A stretch of DNA of 64,000 nt from Rhodococcus oryzae (GTDB taxonomy: Bacteria > Actinomycetota > Actinomycetes > Mycobacteriales > Mycobacteriaceae): contig NZ_SUMD01000002.1 of the NCBI RefSeq assembly GCF_005049235.1, positions 310,001 through 374,000 of the forward strand, in the 5' to 3' direction. The notes under the pieces were generated by a model. It was not told the DNA's origin, made no database searches, and saw nothing but the letters and a program-made list of their open reading frames with translations. Of this stretch, positions 8,798 through 17,805 are shown piece by piece (the first letter of the stretch is position 1; each line of letters opens with the position of its first letter). The position numbers and the translations under genes are program-made.

Positions 8798-8826
8798 TTG
8801 ACCTGCACGTGCACTGCGAGTACGCA
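8798..8826 (+). promoter_or_regulatory. Candidate promoter of the amine oxidase gene
   Basis: TTGACC (8798-8803), a 17-base spacer, then TACGCA (8821-8826), about 100 bases before the ATG at 8926. The -35 is good, the -10 is weak. The rest of the 265-base gap between 8661 and 8925 shows only the stem-loop at its left end and a small GAACCGCCGGTTC dyad near 8720. Confidence 0.35.
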
Positions 8827-8925
8827 TAGATGCGAGGCGTTTTCGACCCCCGCTACGCGAGTGCAGCCGAGTGGTGCACCCGGCGAGGGGTGTGCGCGCA
8901 GATCTGGTGAACGCAGGGTGCTGTC

Positions 8926-10296
8926 ATGGCTGACGTCGACGTCGACTATTGCGTTGTCGGTGCGGGATTCGCGGGGCTGACGGCGGCGCTGCGGCTCAAA
9001 CAAGGCGGCCAATCGGTGGCGCTGCTCGAGGCGAGGGACCGGGTCGGCGGGCGAACCTTCACAGAAGTGCGCGAGGACGGGTCGTGGATCGACCGTGGCG
9101 GCGCCTGGGTAGGGCCAGGTCAGGACCGGATCTACGCATTGATGGACGAGTTCGGTGTGCCGAGCTATAAGCAGTACACCGACGGCGAGGCCATGATGGT
9201 GGTCGGCGGCAAGCAGCACCGGTACGAGGGCACCATTCCGTTGACGATGAGCCCGTGGGTGACGGCGAATCTCGGTGCTGTCTTCCTGGAACTGGGTTCG
9301 ATGTGTAAGACGATCCCGCTCAACGCCCCGTGGGAGGCGAAGAAGGCCGCCGAGTGGGATCGGATCAGCCTGGCCAAATGGCTGGACGACAACGTCCACT
9401 CAAGGCCGGCCCACGACCTCCTCGAGACGGCGATCGCCGGCTGCTACACCTCGGCAGCCTCGGAGGTCTCGCTGCTCTTCGTTCTGTACCAGATGGCGAC
9501 GGGTGGAGGTCCGAGCTTCGTCCTGGGGGTCAAGGACGCGGCCGAGGACGAGCGACCGGTCGGCGGCATGGGCGCCGTCTACCGGCCGATGGCGGCCGAG
9601 ATCGGGGACGCCCTCCATCTCGGGCAGCCTGTTCGCGATATCGAGCAGGACGGGAACGGCGTGACCGTTCGCTCCCAGAACATGACCGTGCGTGCCCGGC
9701 GGGCGATCGTCGCGGTGCCGCTCGCGATCGCGAGCCAGATCCTCTACGAGCCGATGCTGCCGGTCGACCGCTCCTTCCTGCACCAGCGGATGCCGAGCGG
9801 CGCGATCTTCAAGATCGCGGTCGTGTACGAGGAGCCGTTCTGGCGGGCCGATGGGCTGTCAGGTCAGTCGGCGGCACCCGGCTCCCCCGCCACCATCACC
9901 ATCGACGCCTGCACGGACGCGGCCACGCCCGGGGTGCTGTGCGTCATCGTCGAGGGCCCGATTGCCCGCGAGATCGGGCGCCTCGGCGAGGCCGAACGCC
10001 GCAAGTCGGTCCTCGGCGAGCTCACCGGACGTTTCGGCGACAAGGCCGGCACACCGATCGACTACATCGAGCAGAACTGGTCCGTGGAGCGATACTCCGG
10101 CGGCGCCATGCTCAGCCACGCGCCGACCGGGGTGCTGACGGAGTTCGGCCATGCGCTCCGCGAGCCCTGCGGTCGTATCCACTGGGCGGGCACGGAGAGT
10201 TCGGCGCAGATGTGCGGCTGGGTGGACGGGGCCGTCCGCTCCGGTGAACGGGCCGCGCGCGAGGTGACCGAGCACGACGGGCTGATCCGGGGCTGA
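8926..10296 (+). CDS. Flavin-containing monoamine oxidase family protein
   Basis: A 456-residue FAD amine oxidase. The dinucleotide-binding motif DYCVVGAGFAGLTAALRL is at residues 7-24 and continues into the LEARDRVGGRTFT ribbon; RGGAWVGPGQDRIYAL binds the flavin, and the C-terminal IHWAGTESS...GWVDGAVRSGERAA closes the FAD site. This is the monoamine/putrescine oxidase layout: oxidation of an amine to aldehyde, ammonia and hydrogen peroxide. No signal peptide is seen. It ends 30 bases from the convergent HxlR regulator, and an aldehyde dehydrogenase lies in the island beyond, so it may feed aldehydes to that pathway; this is inference. Start ATG 8926 behind AGGGTG. Confidence 0.85.
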   Translation: MADVDVDYCVVGAGFAGLTAALRLKQGGQSVALLEARDRVGGRTFTEVREDGSWIDRGGAWVGPGQDRIYALMDEFGVPSYKQYTDGEAMMVVGGKQHRYEGTIPLTMSPWVTANLGAVFLELGSMCKTIPLNAPWEAKKAAEWDRISLAKWLDDNVHSRPAHDLLETAIAGCYTSAASEVSLLFVLYQMATGGGPSFVLGVKDAAEDERPVGGMGAVYRPMAAEIGDALHLGQPVRDIEQDGNGVTVRSQNMTVRARRAIVAVPLAIASQILYEPMLPVDRSFLHQRMPSGAIFKIAVVYEEPFWRADGLSGQSAAPGSPATITIDACTDAATPGVLCVIVEGPIAREIGRLGEAERRKSVLGELTGRFGDKAGTPIDYIEQNWSVERYSGGAMLSHAPTGVLTEFGHALREPCGRIHWAGTESSAQMCGWVDGAVRSGERAAREVTEHDGLIRG

Positions 10297-10326
10297 CGAT
10301 GTCCTCTGGCCCGCGCGGTCGGCCCA

Positions 10327-11349
10327 TCAGCGACCGGCGGTCGCCCGCCTGAACTCGGTGTCGGCCCGACGCAAGACGGCATTGCAGGCGTTGCACGTGT
10401 ACCGGGGTTCGAGCAGGTGCTCGCCTGCGTTGTGCACGATGGTCAGGCCGGATCGCCCGTCTTCGGACAGATGCCGCGCCGCCCACGCGTTGAGCGCGGC
10501 GAACACGGGAAAGAAGTCGAGGCTTTTTGGCGTGGTGCGGTATTCGTGCCGCCGCGCGCCATCCGTGATCGGCGTACGGACCAGCATTCCGTTGTCGACG
10601 AAGTAGGCGAGGCGGTCGGTCAGGGTGACCGGCGAGATCGACCCGAGCCGGTTCTGGAAGTCGCCGAACCGGCGGTTGCCCTCGAGTGCGGCGGCGAGCA
10701 GGAAGGTCGACCAGCGATCGGCGAGCACGCTGGTGGAGTCCATCCCCGGCGCGTCACCCTTCGCCGTGCGCCGAGATCGGCGGTCGGCGATGTCGACGAG
10801 GAGCGGCGCGTCGACCTCGGTCCGCACGTCGCGGGCGGTCACCCCGATCGCCGCGCAGCCGGCGCACCCGAAAATCGGCGTGATGAGGTGCCCGCACGGC
10901 AGGTGACGAAGGTGAGTGGTCGGCCGGTCGGGTGCCCACGGTGCCCAGTGGCGGTCCCAACTCCACAACGCGACGAAGGCCAGCCACAGGTCGTCACCGA
11001 GGTCGGTGAGGCGGTACTCGTTGCGCGGCGGCGCGGTCGAATACGGGTGCGCATCGAGGATTCCGTCCTCGATCAGGCGACCCAGACGATGCGAGAGGAC
11101 GGCGTCCGAGATCCCCAGTTCGTCACGTAGTTGCGAAAAGCGCTCGGCGCCGTCGAAGACTGCCCGGATGATCTGCAGATTCCATCGGTCACCCGCGATC
11201 AGCAGGGCGTGCCCCAGCGCGGACGATGCCGGGTGCGTCGGGACTGGGGACATGCCGTCAATCATCGCAAACAGCATGTGGCCGGGAACCGCGGCGGTCC
11301 GGCCCCATTCTCGGACTTTCGGCTTCTCATTAAGAAGTGATATCGGCAT
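10327..11349 (-). CDS. Duplicated HxlR-type regulator with Cys ribbons
   Basis: A 340-residue protein built as two copies of one unit. Copy one (residues about 40-180) has an HxlR winged helix (GDRWNLQIIRAVFDG, FSQLRDELGISDAVLSHRL) and then LPCGH...CAGC, a C-x9-C-x2-C ribbon. Copy two (about 205-335) repeats it (LADRWSTFLLAAALEG, FGDFQNRLGSISPVTLTDRL) and ends YTCNACNAVL, where the first Cys of the ribbon is replaced. Ordinary HxlR proteins are single winged helices of 100-150 residues. The start is probably ATG 11349 behind AGGTG; ATG 11277 and 11253 are alternatives. It is divergent from a thiolase and probably controls it. Confidence 0.8.
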   Translation of the reverse strand: MPISLLNEKPKVREWGRTAAVPGHMLFAMIDGMSPVPTHPASSALGHALLIAGDRWNLQIIRAVFDGAERFSQLRDELGISDAVLSHRLGRLIEDGILDAHPYSTAPPRNEYRLTDLGDDLWLAFVALWSWDRHWAPWAPDRPTTHLRHLPCGHLITPIFGCAGCAAIGVTARDVRTEVDAPLLVDIADRRSRRTAKGDAPGMDSTSVLADRWSTFLLAAALEGNRRFGDFQNRLGSISPVTLTDRLAYFVDNGMLVRTPITDGARRHEYRTTPKSLDFFPVFAALNAWAARHLSEDGRSGLTIVHNAGEHLLEPRYTCNACNAVLRRADTEFRRATAGR

Positions 11350-11355
11350 ACGACA

Positions 11356-11444
11356 CCTATTTCATAGGGGTATGTCCGCGTACCCAACGTTCAACTGTTG
11401 TACCGCTGGTTGATTCACTGATGCACCCAGTTGCGGAAGCAACT
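11356..11444. promoter_or_regulatory. Dyads between the HxlR regulator and the thiolase
   Basis: The 155-base divergent gap is the most AT-rich segment of the island and holds two clear inverted repeats: CCTAT-TTC-ATAGG at 11356-11368, next to the regulator start, and AGTTGC-GGAA-GCAACT at 11429-11444, nearer the thiolase. CAAC and GTTG also pair across eight bases near 11385-11400. These are reasonable operator candidates for the regulator. Confidence 0.45.
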
Positions 11445-11504
11445 ATGGATCTTGTAGTAACGGCAGGCCGTGGCTAACCTGAGATGCGACAACAAGGAGG
11501 AAAG

Positions 11505-12746
11505 ATGACGAACCCCGTGTACGTGCTCGGAGGAGTTCAGACCGACTTCGCCAGGAACTGGTCGAAGGAGGGGCTCGGCCTGGTCGACATGTTTGCCGAG
11601 ACGGTGCCTGCCGCCCTGGCCGACGCGCGAGTGGACGAGCGTGAGATCGGTGTGATCCACGTGAGCAACCTCGCCGGAGAACTCTTCGCGGGCCAGGCCC
11701 AGCTCGGCGGAATGGTGGTCGCGGCCGTGCCGGGCCTCGACGGCCTGCCGAGCACTCGGCACGAGGCGGCGTGTGCCTCGGGCAGCACCGCGATCCTCGC
11801 TGCGTGCGCGGACATCGAGTCGGGTCGATACGACGTGGCGCTGGTGGTCGGGGTCGAGCTGATGCGCAACGTGCCCGCGCAGACTGCCGCCGAGTACCTG
11901 GGTACCGCGGCGTGGGCCGGGCGGGAGGCGCTGGGTGTGAAGTACCCGTGGCCCGCGCTCTTCGCCGACATCGCGGACGAGTACGCACGGCGTTACGGTC
12001 TCGACCACGCACATCTCGGTCGTTTCGCCGAGATCGCTTTCGGCAATGGATCGCGCAATGGTCTTGCGCAGACCAGGGACTGGGACTTCCCGGCTGGGTC
12101 GTTCGACGAGAACGACGAGGTGAACCCGATTGTGGAGGGGATGCTCCGCAAGACCGACTGCGGGCGTATCACCGACGGAGGTGCAGCCGTGGTGCTGGCC
12201 GGGCCGAAGTTTGCGCAGGCGTGGGCGCAGCGGACCGGAGCCGACCTGGACCAGGAGGCCACGATCGCCGGATTCGGCCATCGCACGGCGACGCTGCTGC
12301 TCGCGGACAAGCTCGCCCAGAGTGCCGACCGGGACTATCTCTTCCCGCACCTACGCGGAGCCGTCGACGACGCTTACCGCCGCGCAGGGCTGGATGGGGT
12401 CGCCGATCTGGATCTCGCCGAGATCCACGACTGCTTCACCATCAACGGGCTGGTCACCCTCGAGCACATCGGTCTGGCGGACCCGGGCAAGGGCGGCGAG
12501 GTGGTGATGGACGGTTCGATCGAGCGCGGCGGCCGGCTGCCGGTGAACCCCAGCGGCGGGCTGATGTCACACGGGCACCCGGTGGGTGCCACCGGCGTCC
12601 GCATGGTGCTCGATTCTGCTCGCCAGGTCACCGGCCGGGCGGGGGACCATCAGGTCGAGAACGCCAGGCGCGCCCTCACCGTCAACATCGGTGGTTCGTT
12701 CACGACCGCGGTGGCCACGGTCGTGGTCCGGGGAAGCGGAGCGTAG
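11505..12746 (+). CDS. Thiolase, SCP2-type
   Basis: A 413-residue thiolase-fold enzyme. The nucleophile is C90 in HEAACASGST; HDCFTINGL replaces the NEAF motif of FadA-type enzymes and identifies the SCP2-thiolase branch; GGLMSHGHPVGATG carries the catalytic histidine. Enzymes of this branch cleave or form 3-ketoacyl-CoA thioesters, often with bulky or branched substrates. The start is ATG 11505 after AAGGAGGAAAG, a near-perfect ribosome-binding site; an in-frame ATG 21 bases upstream would consume it. It is divergent from the duplicated HxlR regulator and convergent with the carotenoid-oxygenase operon. Confidence 0.88.
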   Translation: MTNPVYVLGGVQTDFARNWSKEGLGLVDMFAETVPAALADARVDEREIGVIHVSNLAGELFAGQAQLGGMVVAAVPGLDGLPSTRHEAACASGSTAILAACADIESGRYDVALVVGVELMRNVPAQTAAEYLGTAAWAGREALGVKYPWPALFADIADEYARRYGLDHAHLGRFAEIAFGNGSRNGLAQTRDWDFPAGSFDENDEVNPIVEGMLRKTDCGRITDGGAAVVLAGPKFAQAWAQRTGADLDQEATIAGFGHRTATLLLADKLAQSADRDYLFPHLRGAVDDAYRRAGLDGVADLDLAEIHDCFTINGLVTLEHIGLADPGKGGEVVMDGSIERGGRLPVNPSGGLMSHGHPVGATGVRMVLDSARQVTGRAGDHQVENARRALTVNIGGSFTTAVATVVVRGSGA

Positions 12747-12757
12747 CCACGCACACG

Positions 12758-12814
12758 ACGTAGGTCTCCCGGGCGGAGCGGCTCTCGGACCGCCCCGCAC
12801 CGGGAGACCTACGT
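12758..12814. terminator. Long stem-loop between convergent genes
   Basis: ACGTAGGTCTCCCGG (12758-12772) pairs perfectly with CCGGGAGACCTACGT (12800-12814), a 15-bp stem, with an inner GGGCGG/CCGCCC helix inside the loop. TTCTTCT follows on the plus strand. It fills the gap between the thiolase stop (12746) and the converging gene's stop (12819), so it can end transcription from both sides. Confidence 0.8.
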
Positions 12815-12818
12815 TCTT

Positions 12819-14300
12819 CTACGCGCGGGCCTCGGCGAGCTGATCGGCGCGCACCCAGGTGGCATGGAAGCCGGAGGGAACCCGGCGCGGCAGCAGCACC
12901 CGCGCGATCGGTCCCGCCGCGACGTTCTCGGCATCGAAGATGTTGATCTCGCCCTTGTCTTCGGCCTCGTCGTTGACGAAGCAGACCAGGTAGCCGTCGG
13001 TCTCACCCGTCGATCCGTCGCGCGGGGCGAATGGTGCCTCCGAACCCCAACGCCCGGAACCGAACTTGTGCTCTTCCTTGGTGCCCGTCTGTGAGTCGAA
13101 CCGCACGAGCCCGTCGAAGAGCAGGGTCGGCTCGTTGCCGAGACTCATGCTGTACGAGTACCGGTGCGAGCGGCCCATCACACGCGAATCCACGCTGGGG
13201 AACTCGATGTTGGCATTGTCGAGTTCGGTTTCGATGGTGGCGCCAGTACGAAGGTTGAAGCGGTACCGGTAGAGCTGGGCGTCGAGCCGCATGTACGCGA
13301 GCATGTTCGACAGCGGGGAGGCGAAGGTCGTCTGGTGCTGAGGGTTCTTCACCCGGCACACGTCCATGATGATCTCGTCGCCCTCTTCCCACGAATTGAC
13401 CACGTGGTAGATGTAGCAGGGCTTCACCTCGAACCAGCGCACCTCGCTACCGTTGCCGTGGCGGGGAATGACCGCGAATCGAGCGGGAAGATCCTGATCG
13501 TAGAAGATCCGGTACTTGCCTGCCCGGCGCGCATCGTGATCCTGAACCAGCGGCAGATCCATCAGGATCGAGTAGTTCTCGGTGATCCCGATGTCGTGCG
13601 GAAGTCGCGGACCCGGCAGATCGATCTGAGTGAGGTGCGTCTGACGACCATCGGTGCCGATGATGCCGTAACGCAGGAAGTCCTGGTCGGGACCGTAGTC
13701 GAACCAGATCAGTTCGCCGGTGGCCTCGTCGACCTTGGGGTGGGCCATCATGTCCCCGGCAAAGGTTCCCAGGAAGTCCTGTGCACCAAGCGTTTCCAGG
13801 GACAGTGGGTCCACGGCGTAGGGCGTTCCGCAGAGGTACCAGGTCGCCAGGACCTGGCCGCGGTGGTAGATCACGTCGGTATTGGCGGAATCCTTGATCC
13901 CGAGGCCGTGTCCGTTGCCCCACGGATTGTCCTGCGGATTCTCCATCAGACCGGTCCACAGGGCACGGCCCGCCTCGGACTCATCCTGGAAGGCCTTGGT
14001 CTGGACGTACCGATTGCGGTACCGCACCTTCCCGTTCTCGAAGTGTGCGGCATGGATCATGCCGTCGCCGTCGAACATGTGATAGCGGCCCGGTGCCTCG
14101 AACTGCCGGTTCGGGCCGTTGCGGAGGTACACACCGTTGAGGTCCTTGGGGATCTCACCGATGACGGTGAGATCGTCGAGGGTGAGTTCGTCGTGGACCG
14201 GCGCGAACACCCCGAGGGTGTACGGATTGTCGTCGGTGGCGTCGACCGGGCGAGCGACGGCGATGGGGTCGCCGTTCGCGCGCGGCTGGGTGGAAGTCAT
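12819..14300 (-). CDS. Carotenoid-oxygenase-family dioxygenase
   Basis: A 493-residue enzyme of the carotenoid cleavage dioxygenase/RPE65 family (seven-bladed propeller). All four iron-binding histidines are readable: H187 (MAHPKVD), H235 (LPHDIGITE), H299 (YHVVNSWEEGD) and H479 (GFHATWV); GVYLRNGPN and MFDGDGMIHAAHF are the usual N-terminal blades. Bacterial members cleave carotenoids, apocarotenoids, stilbenes or phenylpropenoids such as isoeugenol at a C=C bond, giving aldehydes. Which of these is used is not visible. The ATG at 14300 overlaps the stop of the PaaI gene (ATGA), so it is the last gene of a five-gene operon that also encodes an aldehyde dehydrogenase, ligase and thiolase. Confidence 0.88.
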   Translation of the reverse strand: MTSTQPRANGDPIAVARPVDATDDNPYTLGVFAPVHDELTLDDLTVIGEIPKDLNGVYLRNGPNRQFEAPGRYHMFDGDGMIHAAHFENGKVRYRNRYVQTKAFQDESEAGRALWTGLMENPQDNPWGNGHGLGIKDSANTDVIYHRGQVLATWYLCGTPYAVDPLSLETLGAQDFLGTFAGDMMAHPKVDEATGELIWFDYGPDQDFLRYGIIGTDGRQTHLTQIDLPGPRLPHDIGITENYSILMDLPLVQDHDARRAGKYRIFYDQDLPARFAVIPRHGNGSEVRWFEVKPCYIYHVVNSWEEGDEIIMDVCRVKNPQHQTTFASPLSNMLAYMRLDAQLYRYRFNLRTGATIETELDNANIEFPSVDSRVMGRSHRYSYSMSLGNEPTLLFDGLVRFDSQTGTKEEHKFGSGRWGSEAPFAPRDGSTGETDGYLVCFVNDEAEDKGEINIFDAENVAAGPIARVLLPRRVPSGFHATWVRADQLAEARA

Positions 14301-14830
14301 GCCTGCTCCGTTTCGGTGTTGCTGTGTACAGGTCGAGAAGTTGAATGTTGTTGCGGTGCTGAGGGGTACAGGACCATCTGAGTGCAGCGGAAGAGCGCGA
14401 TCGCCTTCCCGGCGCTGTCGCGGACGGTGGCGTCCCACAGCTGCGTGCGCCGCCCACTGTGGACGAGGGTCGCCTCGACGGTGACCGTGCCGGACCGCGC
14501 GGTGCCGAGATAGTTCGTCTTGAGTTCGAGTGTGGTGAATCCAGATGCCTCGGCGGGCAGCGCCAGCCGTGCGCCGACACCGCACACGGTGTCGGCCAAT
14601 GCCACGACGGTGGCCGCGTGCAGATATCCGTTCGGTGCCAGCAGTTCCTCGCGAACGCGCAGTTCGCCGGTGACCTCCGACGCCGACGCCTCGAGGATGC
14701 GCATGCCGACCAGGCCAGGGAACCGCCCGTCCAGCATCGCCGTCATCTCGTCGGCGATGGGTCGGCCGGACCCGGTCGGTGTCTCGCGTGGCCTGCCGAC
14801 CGGTGCACCGTCGCCATCCGGTGATGCCAT
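14297..14830 (-). CDS. PaaI-type hotdog thioesterase
   Basis: A 177-residue hotdog protein. NGYLHAATVVALADTVCG (about residues 67-84) is the PaaI motif with the HAA variant of HGG and the catalytic aspartate in ALADT; the C-terminal 25 residues are a polar tail. Expected role: releasing CoA from dead-end or aryl/acyl-CoA intermediates. The start ATG 14830 lies two bases after the stop of the ligase gene, and its own stop overlaps the dioxygenase start, so expression is coupled on both sides. Confidence 0.82.
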   Translation of the reverse strand: MASPDGDGAPVGRPRETPTGSGRPIADEMTAMLDGRFPGLVGMRILEASASEVTGELRVREELLAPNGYLHAATVVALADTVCGVGARLALPAEASGFTTLELKTNYLGTARSGTVTVEATLVHSGRRTQLWDATVRDSAGKAIALFRCTQMVLYPSAPQQHSTSRPVHSNTETEQA

Positions 14831-14832
14831 TG

Positions 14833-16572
14833 TCAGCCGACCTTCTCGACCGCGCCGCGAATGTCGCGCCGCTGCAGCTTTCCGATCGGGTTCCTGGGAA
14901 GCTCGTCGACCGTCACGATCCGTTCCGGCAGCTTGAACGACGCCACCTCCTTCGCGCGCAGGAAGTCCACGAGGTCCTCGAGTGCGACCCCGTCGCTGGT
15001 GGCGGGAACAACTACCGCACAGCACTTCTCGCCGAGGACGTCATCGGGGTACCCGACGATGGCCACATCGGCGACGGCGGGGTGGTCGATGAGAATCCCC
15101 TCGATCTCGGCAGGAGCGATGTTCATGCCTCCGCGGATGATGATCTCCTTGCTGCGGTCGACGAACTTGAGGTACTCGCCGTTGTCCCCGCAGAGCTCGA
15201 AAATGTCTCCACTGCAGAGGTATCCGTCCTCGTCGAACGGGCTCGATGCCGCGGTTCCCTCCAGGTAGCCGGCGAAGATCGTCGGTCCCTTCAGCCGGAG
15301 CTCGCCGCGTCCGCCGACCGTGGTGACCTGTTCGCCGGTCGCCAGGTCCACCAGGCGCACCGAGGTGCGCTCGGCCACGTCGGTGGCCCACGACCTGTCC
15401 GGTGCGCCGTAGTTCGGCAGGTACTCTGCGCGGATCAGCGGGTCGGGCGTGTCAGACGGGGCGCCGAGCAGGCATACTCCCTCGTTCGAGCCGAAGAAGT
15501 TGAGCACCTCGACACCGAGCGAGTACTGCCAGTCGCGCACCACACCGGGGGGCAGCGGGGCGCCACCCGAACCCACCCGGCGGAGCGCGGACAGGTCGTA
15601 TGCGGTCCGAAGGTCCTCCCGCTGCAACAGCATGGTGAGAATCGCGGGCGGCATGCTCGTGTGGGTGACGCGGTAGCGCTGGAGCTGATCGAGATAGACG
15701 GCCAGGTCCAGCGGGTGGTGGTGGACCACGTGACCGCCGCCGAGCAGCCACGGCAGCAGCGAGGTCGCGAACCCGGCCATATTGACCATCGGGAACGGGT
15801 TGAGCATGACCGTTGCCTCGTCCGTCTCCAGTCCGTCCTGAACCGCCTGCCCGACCGCGATCCAGTCACCGTGACACCGGGGCACGCCCTTGGGTGCCGC
15901 CTCGGTGCCGCTGGTCCAGCAGATCGTGATGCAGTCGTTCACCGATCGGGGCAGCGCCGCGTAGGCGCGACGCGCGGCATCGAGCGATCCGTCGGTGGCG
16001 GGGGCGGCATCCAGCGGTCGGCCACTGTTCGACGAGGGCGGGCCGAAGGTGAACACGGTGCGCAGGGAGGGCAACTCGCCGATCAGGCCGAGCGCCTCCT
16101 CGGACGGCGACCGGTCGCCGAAGCTGTTGACGGTGACAACCGCGACGGCCGCAGCGGATTCGACGATCCGCGTCAGTTCGTATCGTCGGTACGAGGCCGG
16201 CATCGGGGCCGCGATCGCTCCGAGGCGCCACAGCGCGAAGTAGGTCGCGGTCAGGGCGACGGAGTTGGGCATCAGCACGGCAACGACATCGCCGGGACCG
16301 ATTCCCGACTCGTGCAGCTTCGCAGCCAGGTCATCGACGCGTGCGTCCAACTCCTGCCATGTCAGTGACTCCGGCTCGATCCCGCACAGCGCGGGCAGGT
16401 TCGTTGGATCGGTCACCGCCGGGGCGCCTCCGCGGCTCCGGACCTGGCCGTCGAGGAGGTCCAGCACGGTCAGCGGCGACCACCAGTGGTGTTCGAGGTA
16501 GTCGTCGACACGGCTGTCGGGATGGCACGGGCGTAAGCGGTTGGCGGAGGGGCCTTCCGGGAGGGCGTTCAT
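14833..16572 (-). CDS. AMP-forming acyl/aryl-CoA synthetase
   Basis: A 579-residue ANL-superfamily ligase. The phosphate-binding loop is CWTSGTEAAPKGVPRCHG, then FFGSNEGVCLLG (A5 region), SGDIFELCGDNGEYLKFVDR and RGGMNIAPAEIE (A8 hinge), and the catalytic lysine in NPIGKLQRRD near the C-terminus. It should activate a carboxylic acid to its CoA thioester with ATP. The long N-terminal section (about 45 residues before the first conserved block) is usual for cyclohexanecarboxylate/aryl-CoA ligase-like members. ATG 16572 follows AAAGGACGCC. Third gene of the operon; probably activates the acid made by the aldehyde dehydrogenase. Confidence 0.88.
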   Translation of the reverse strand: MNALPEGPSANRLRPCHPDSRVDDYLEHHWWSPLTVLDLLDGQVRSRGGAPAVTDPTNLPALCGIEPESLTWQELDARVDDLAAKLHESGIGPGDVVAVLMPNSVALTATYFALWRLGAIAAPMPASYRRYELTRIVESAAAVAVVTVNSFGDRSPSEEALGLIGELPSLRTVFTFGPPSSNSGRPLDAAPATDGSLDAARRAYAALPRSVNDCITICWTSGTEAAPKGVPRCHGDWIAVGQAVQDGLETDEATVMLNPFPMVNMAGFATSLLPWLLGGGHVVHHHPLDLAVYLDQLQRYRVTHTSMPPAILTMLLQREDLRTAYDLSALRRVGSGGAPLPPGVVRDWQYSLGVEVLNFFGSNEGVCLLGAPSDTPDPLIRAEYLPNYGAPDRSWATDVAERTSVRLVDLATGEQVTTVGGRGELRLKGPTIFAGYLEGTAASSPFDEDGYLCSGDIFELCGDNGEYLKFVDRSKEIIIRGGMNIAPAEIEGILIDHPAVADVAIVGYPDDVLGEKCCAVVVPATSDGVALEDLVDFLRAKEVASFKLPERIVTVDELPRNPIGKLQRRDIRGAVEKVG

Positions 16573-16606
16573 GGCGTCCTTTCGTGCAGTGGTCTGGGGT
16601 GGCGGG

Positions 16607-17803
16607 TCAGCGGAGACGGCGGATGACGACGGCGGCGCCGAGCCCGAGCGCTGCCGGGATGGTCACCAGGGCGTACTCGCCGTCGATGCGGGCGAGCTGG
16701 TCAAGGGCGTTGACGAGGAGGGCACCACCGCCCGCGCCCAGGGGGTGACCGGTGGCGAGAGATCCGCCGAGCGGGTTGACCCTGTTCGGATCGAGCCCCA
16801 GCTCCCGGGTCATCACCAGGACGGACGCGGCAAAGGATTCGTTCGCCTCGATCACGTCGAGCTGTCCGGCGGTGATCCCCGCGTTCTCGAGGGCACGCCT
16901 GGAGGCGACAACGGATGCCGTGAGCAGCGGCGAGCGCACGGCGGCCTGGGCTACGCCCACCACTTCCGCGATCGGCGCGCGGCCGAGCCGATCGCGGGCG
17001 GAGGAGGACCCGAAGACCGCCATCGCCGCACCATCCGCCATCTGCGGTGCGGTGGCTGCGGTGTGCAGCCCGCCCTCCGGCCGACCGACGGCGGGCAGAC
17101 GCATCGCCACCCGGCTCCACGACGGATCCTCCCCGAACAGGGGCGCGAGTCCGGCGAGTGATTCGAGGCTGATGTCCGGTCGGGGCCCCTCGTCCGAGCC
17201 GAGGATCGTGGTGGCGCCCGATCGGACCGGGATCACCGACTCGGACGGCGGGGCCGCGGCGGCACGGCGGTGAGAGGTCACCGCATATTCGTCGAGATCT
17301 GTTCGGGTAAACCCGTATTCGGCTGCGGTGAGGTCGGCGGAGACTCCGATGGTCACGTAACCCGTGCGGTCGCCGAGCTCCTCGTCGCCGAGGAAGGCCG
17401 GCCGGTCGGACAGCATCGGCACCCGCGACATCGACTCGACACCACCGGCGACGACGACATCGGCGATGCCGGACGCCACCTTGGCCGAGGCGGACTCGAT
17501 CGCGTCCAGCCCCGAGCAGCACAGTCGCGAGACCACGCCTGCGCCGACCTGGTCCGGCCAGCCAGCCCAGAGCACGGCGGTACGCGCGATGTCGCCGCCC
17601 TGGTCGCCGACGGCCGTGCTGGTGCCGACGATGACGTCGTCGACCGTGTCAGTGGGCAGTCCGCGTTCCTGCAGGGCGGACAGCAACTGGGCGAGGAGTT
17701 CGTGTGACGGTACGTCGGCGAACGTGCCGCCCTGGCGCCGGACCCGCGCCTTAGGGGTGCGAACGGCATCGTAGATATAGACGCCAGATGTGAACTGGGA
17801 CAT
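16607..17803 (-). CDS. FadA/PcaF-type thiolase homologue lacking the second cysteine
   Basis: A 398-residue thiolase-fold protein. The nucleophile C95 is in SRLCCSGLDAIESA (usually NRLCGSG), the NEAF-type motif is ANESFAASVL, and H353 is in GGSLATGHPLGAGG. The general-base cysteine should lie exactly 30 residues after that histidine in a C-x-G loop; here position 383 is proline, in YALVTIPAALGLGAAVV. The enzyme may therefore be slow, work in another direction, or use another base. The start ATG 17803 follows AAGGGGAG and lies two bases after the preceding stop. Second gene of the operon. The fold is certain, normal thiolase activity is not. Confidence 0.82.
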   Translation of the reverse strand: MSQFTSGVYIYDAVRTPKARVRRQGGTFADVPSHELLAQLLSALQERGLPTDTVDDVIVGTSTAVGDQGGDIARTAVLWAGWPDQVGAGVVSRLCCSGLDAIESASAKVASGIADVVVAGGVESMSRVPMLSDRPAFLGDEELGDRTGYVTIGVSADLTAAEYGFTRTDLDEYAVTSHRRAAAAPPSESVIPVRSGATTILGSDEGPRPDISLESLAGLAPLFGEDPSWSRVAMRLPAVGRPEGGLHTAATAPQMADGAAMAVFGSSSARDRLGRAPIAEVVGVAQAAVRSPLLTASVVASRRALENAGITAGQLDVIEANESFAASVLVMTRELGLDPNRVNPLGGSLATGHPLGAGGGALLVNALDQLARIDGEYALVTIPAALGLGAAVVIRRLR

Positions 17804-17805
17804 GG

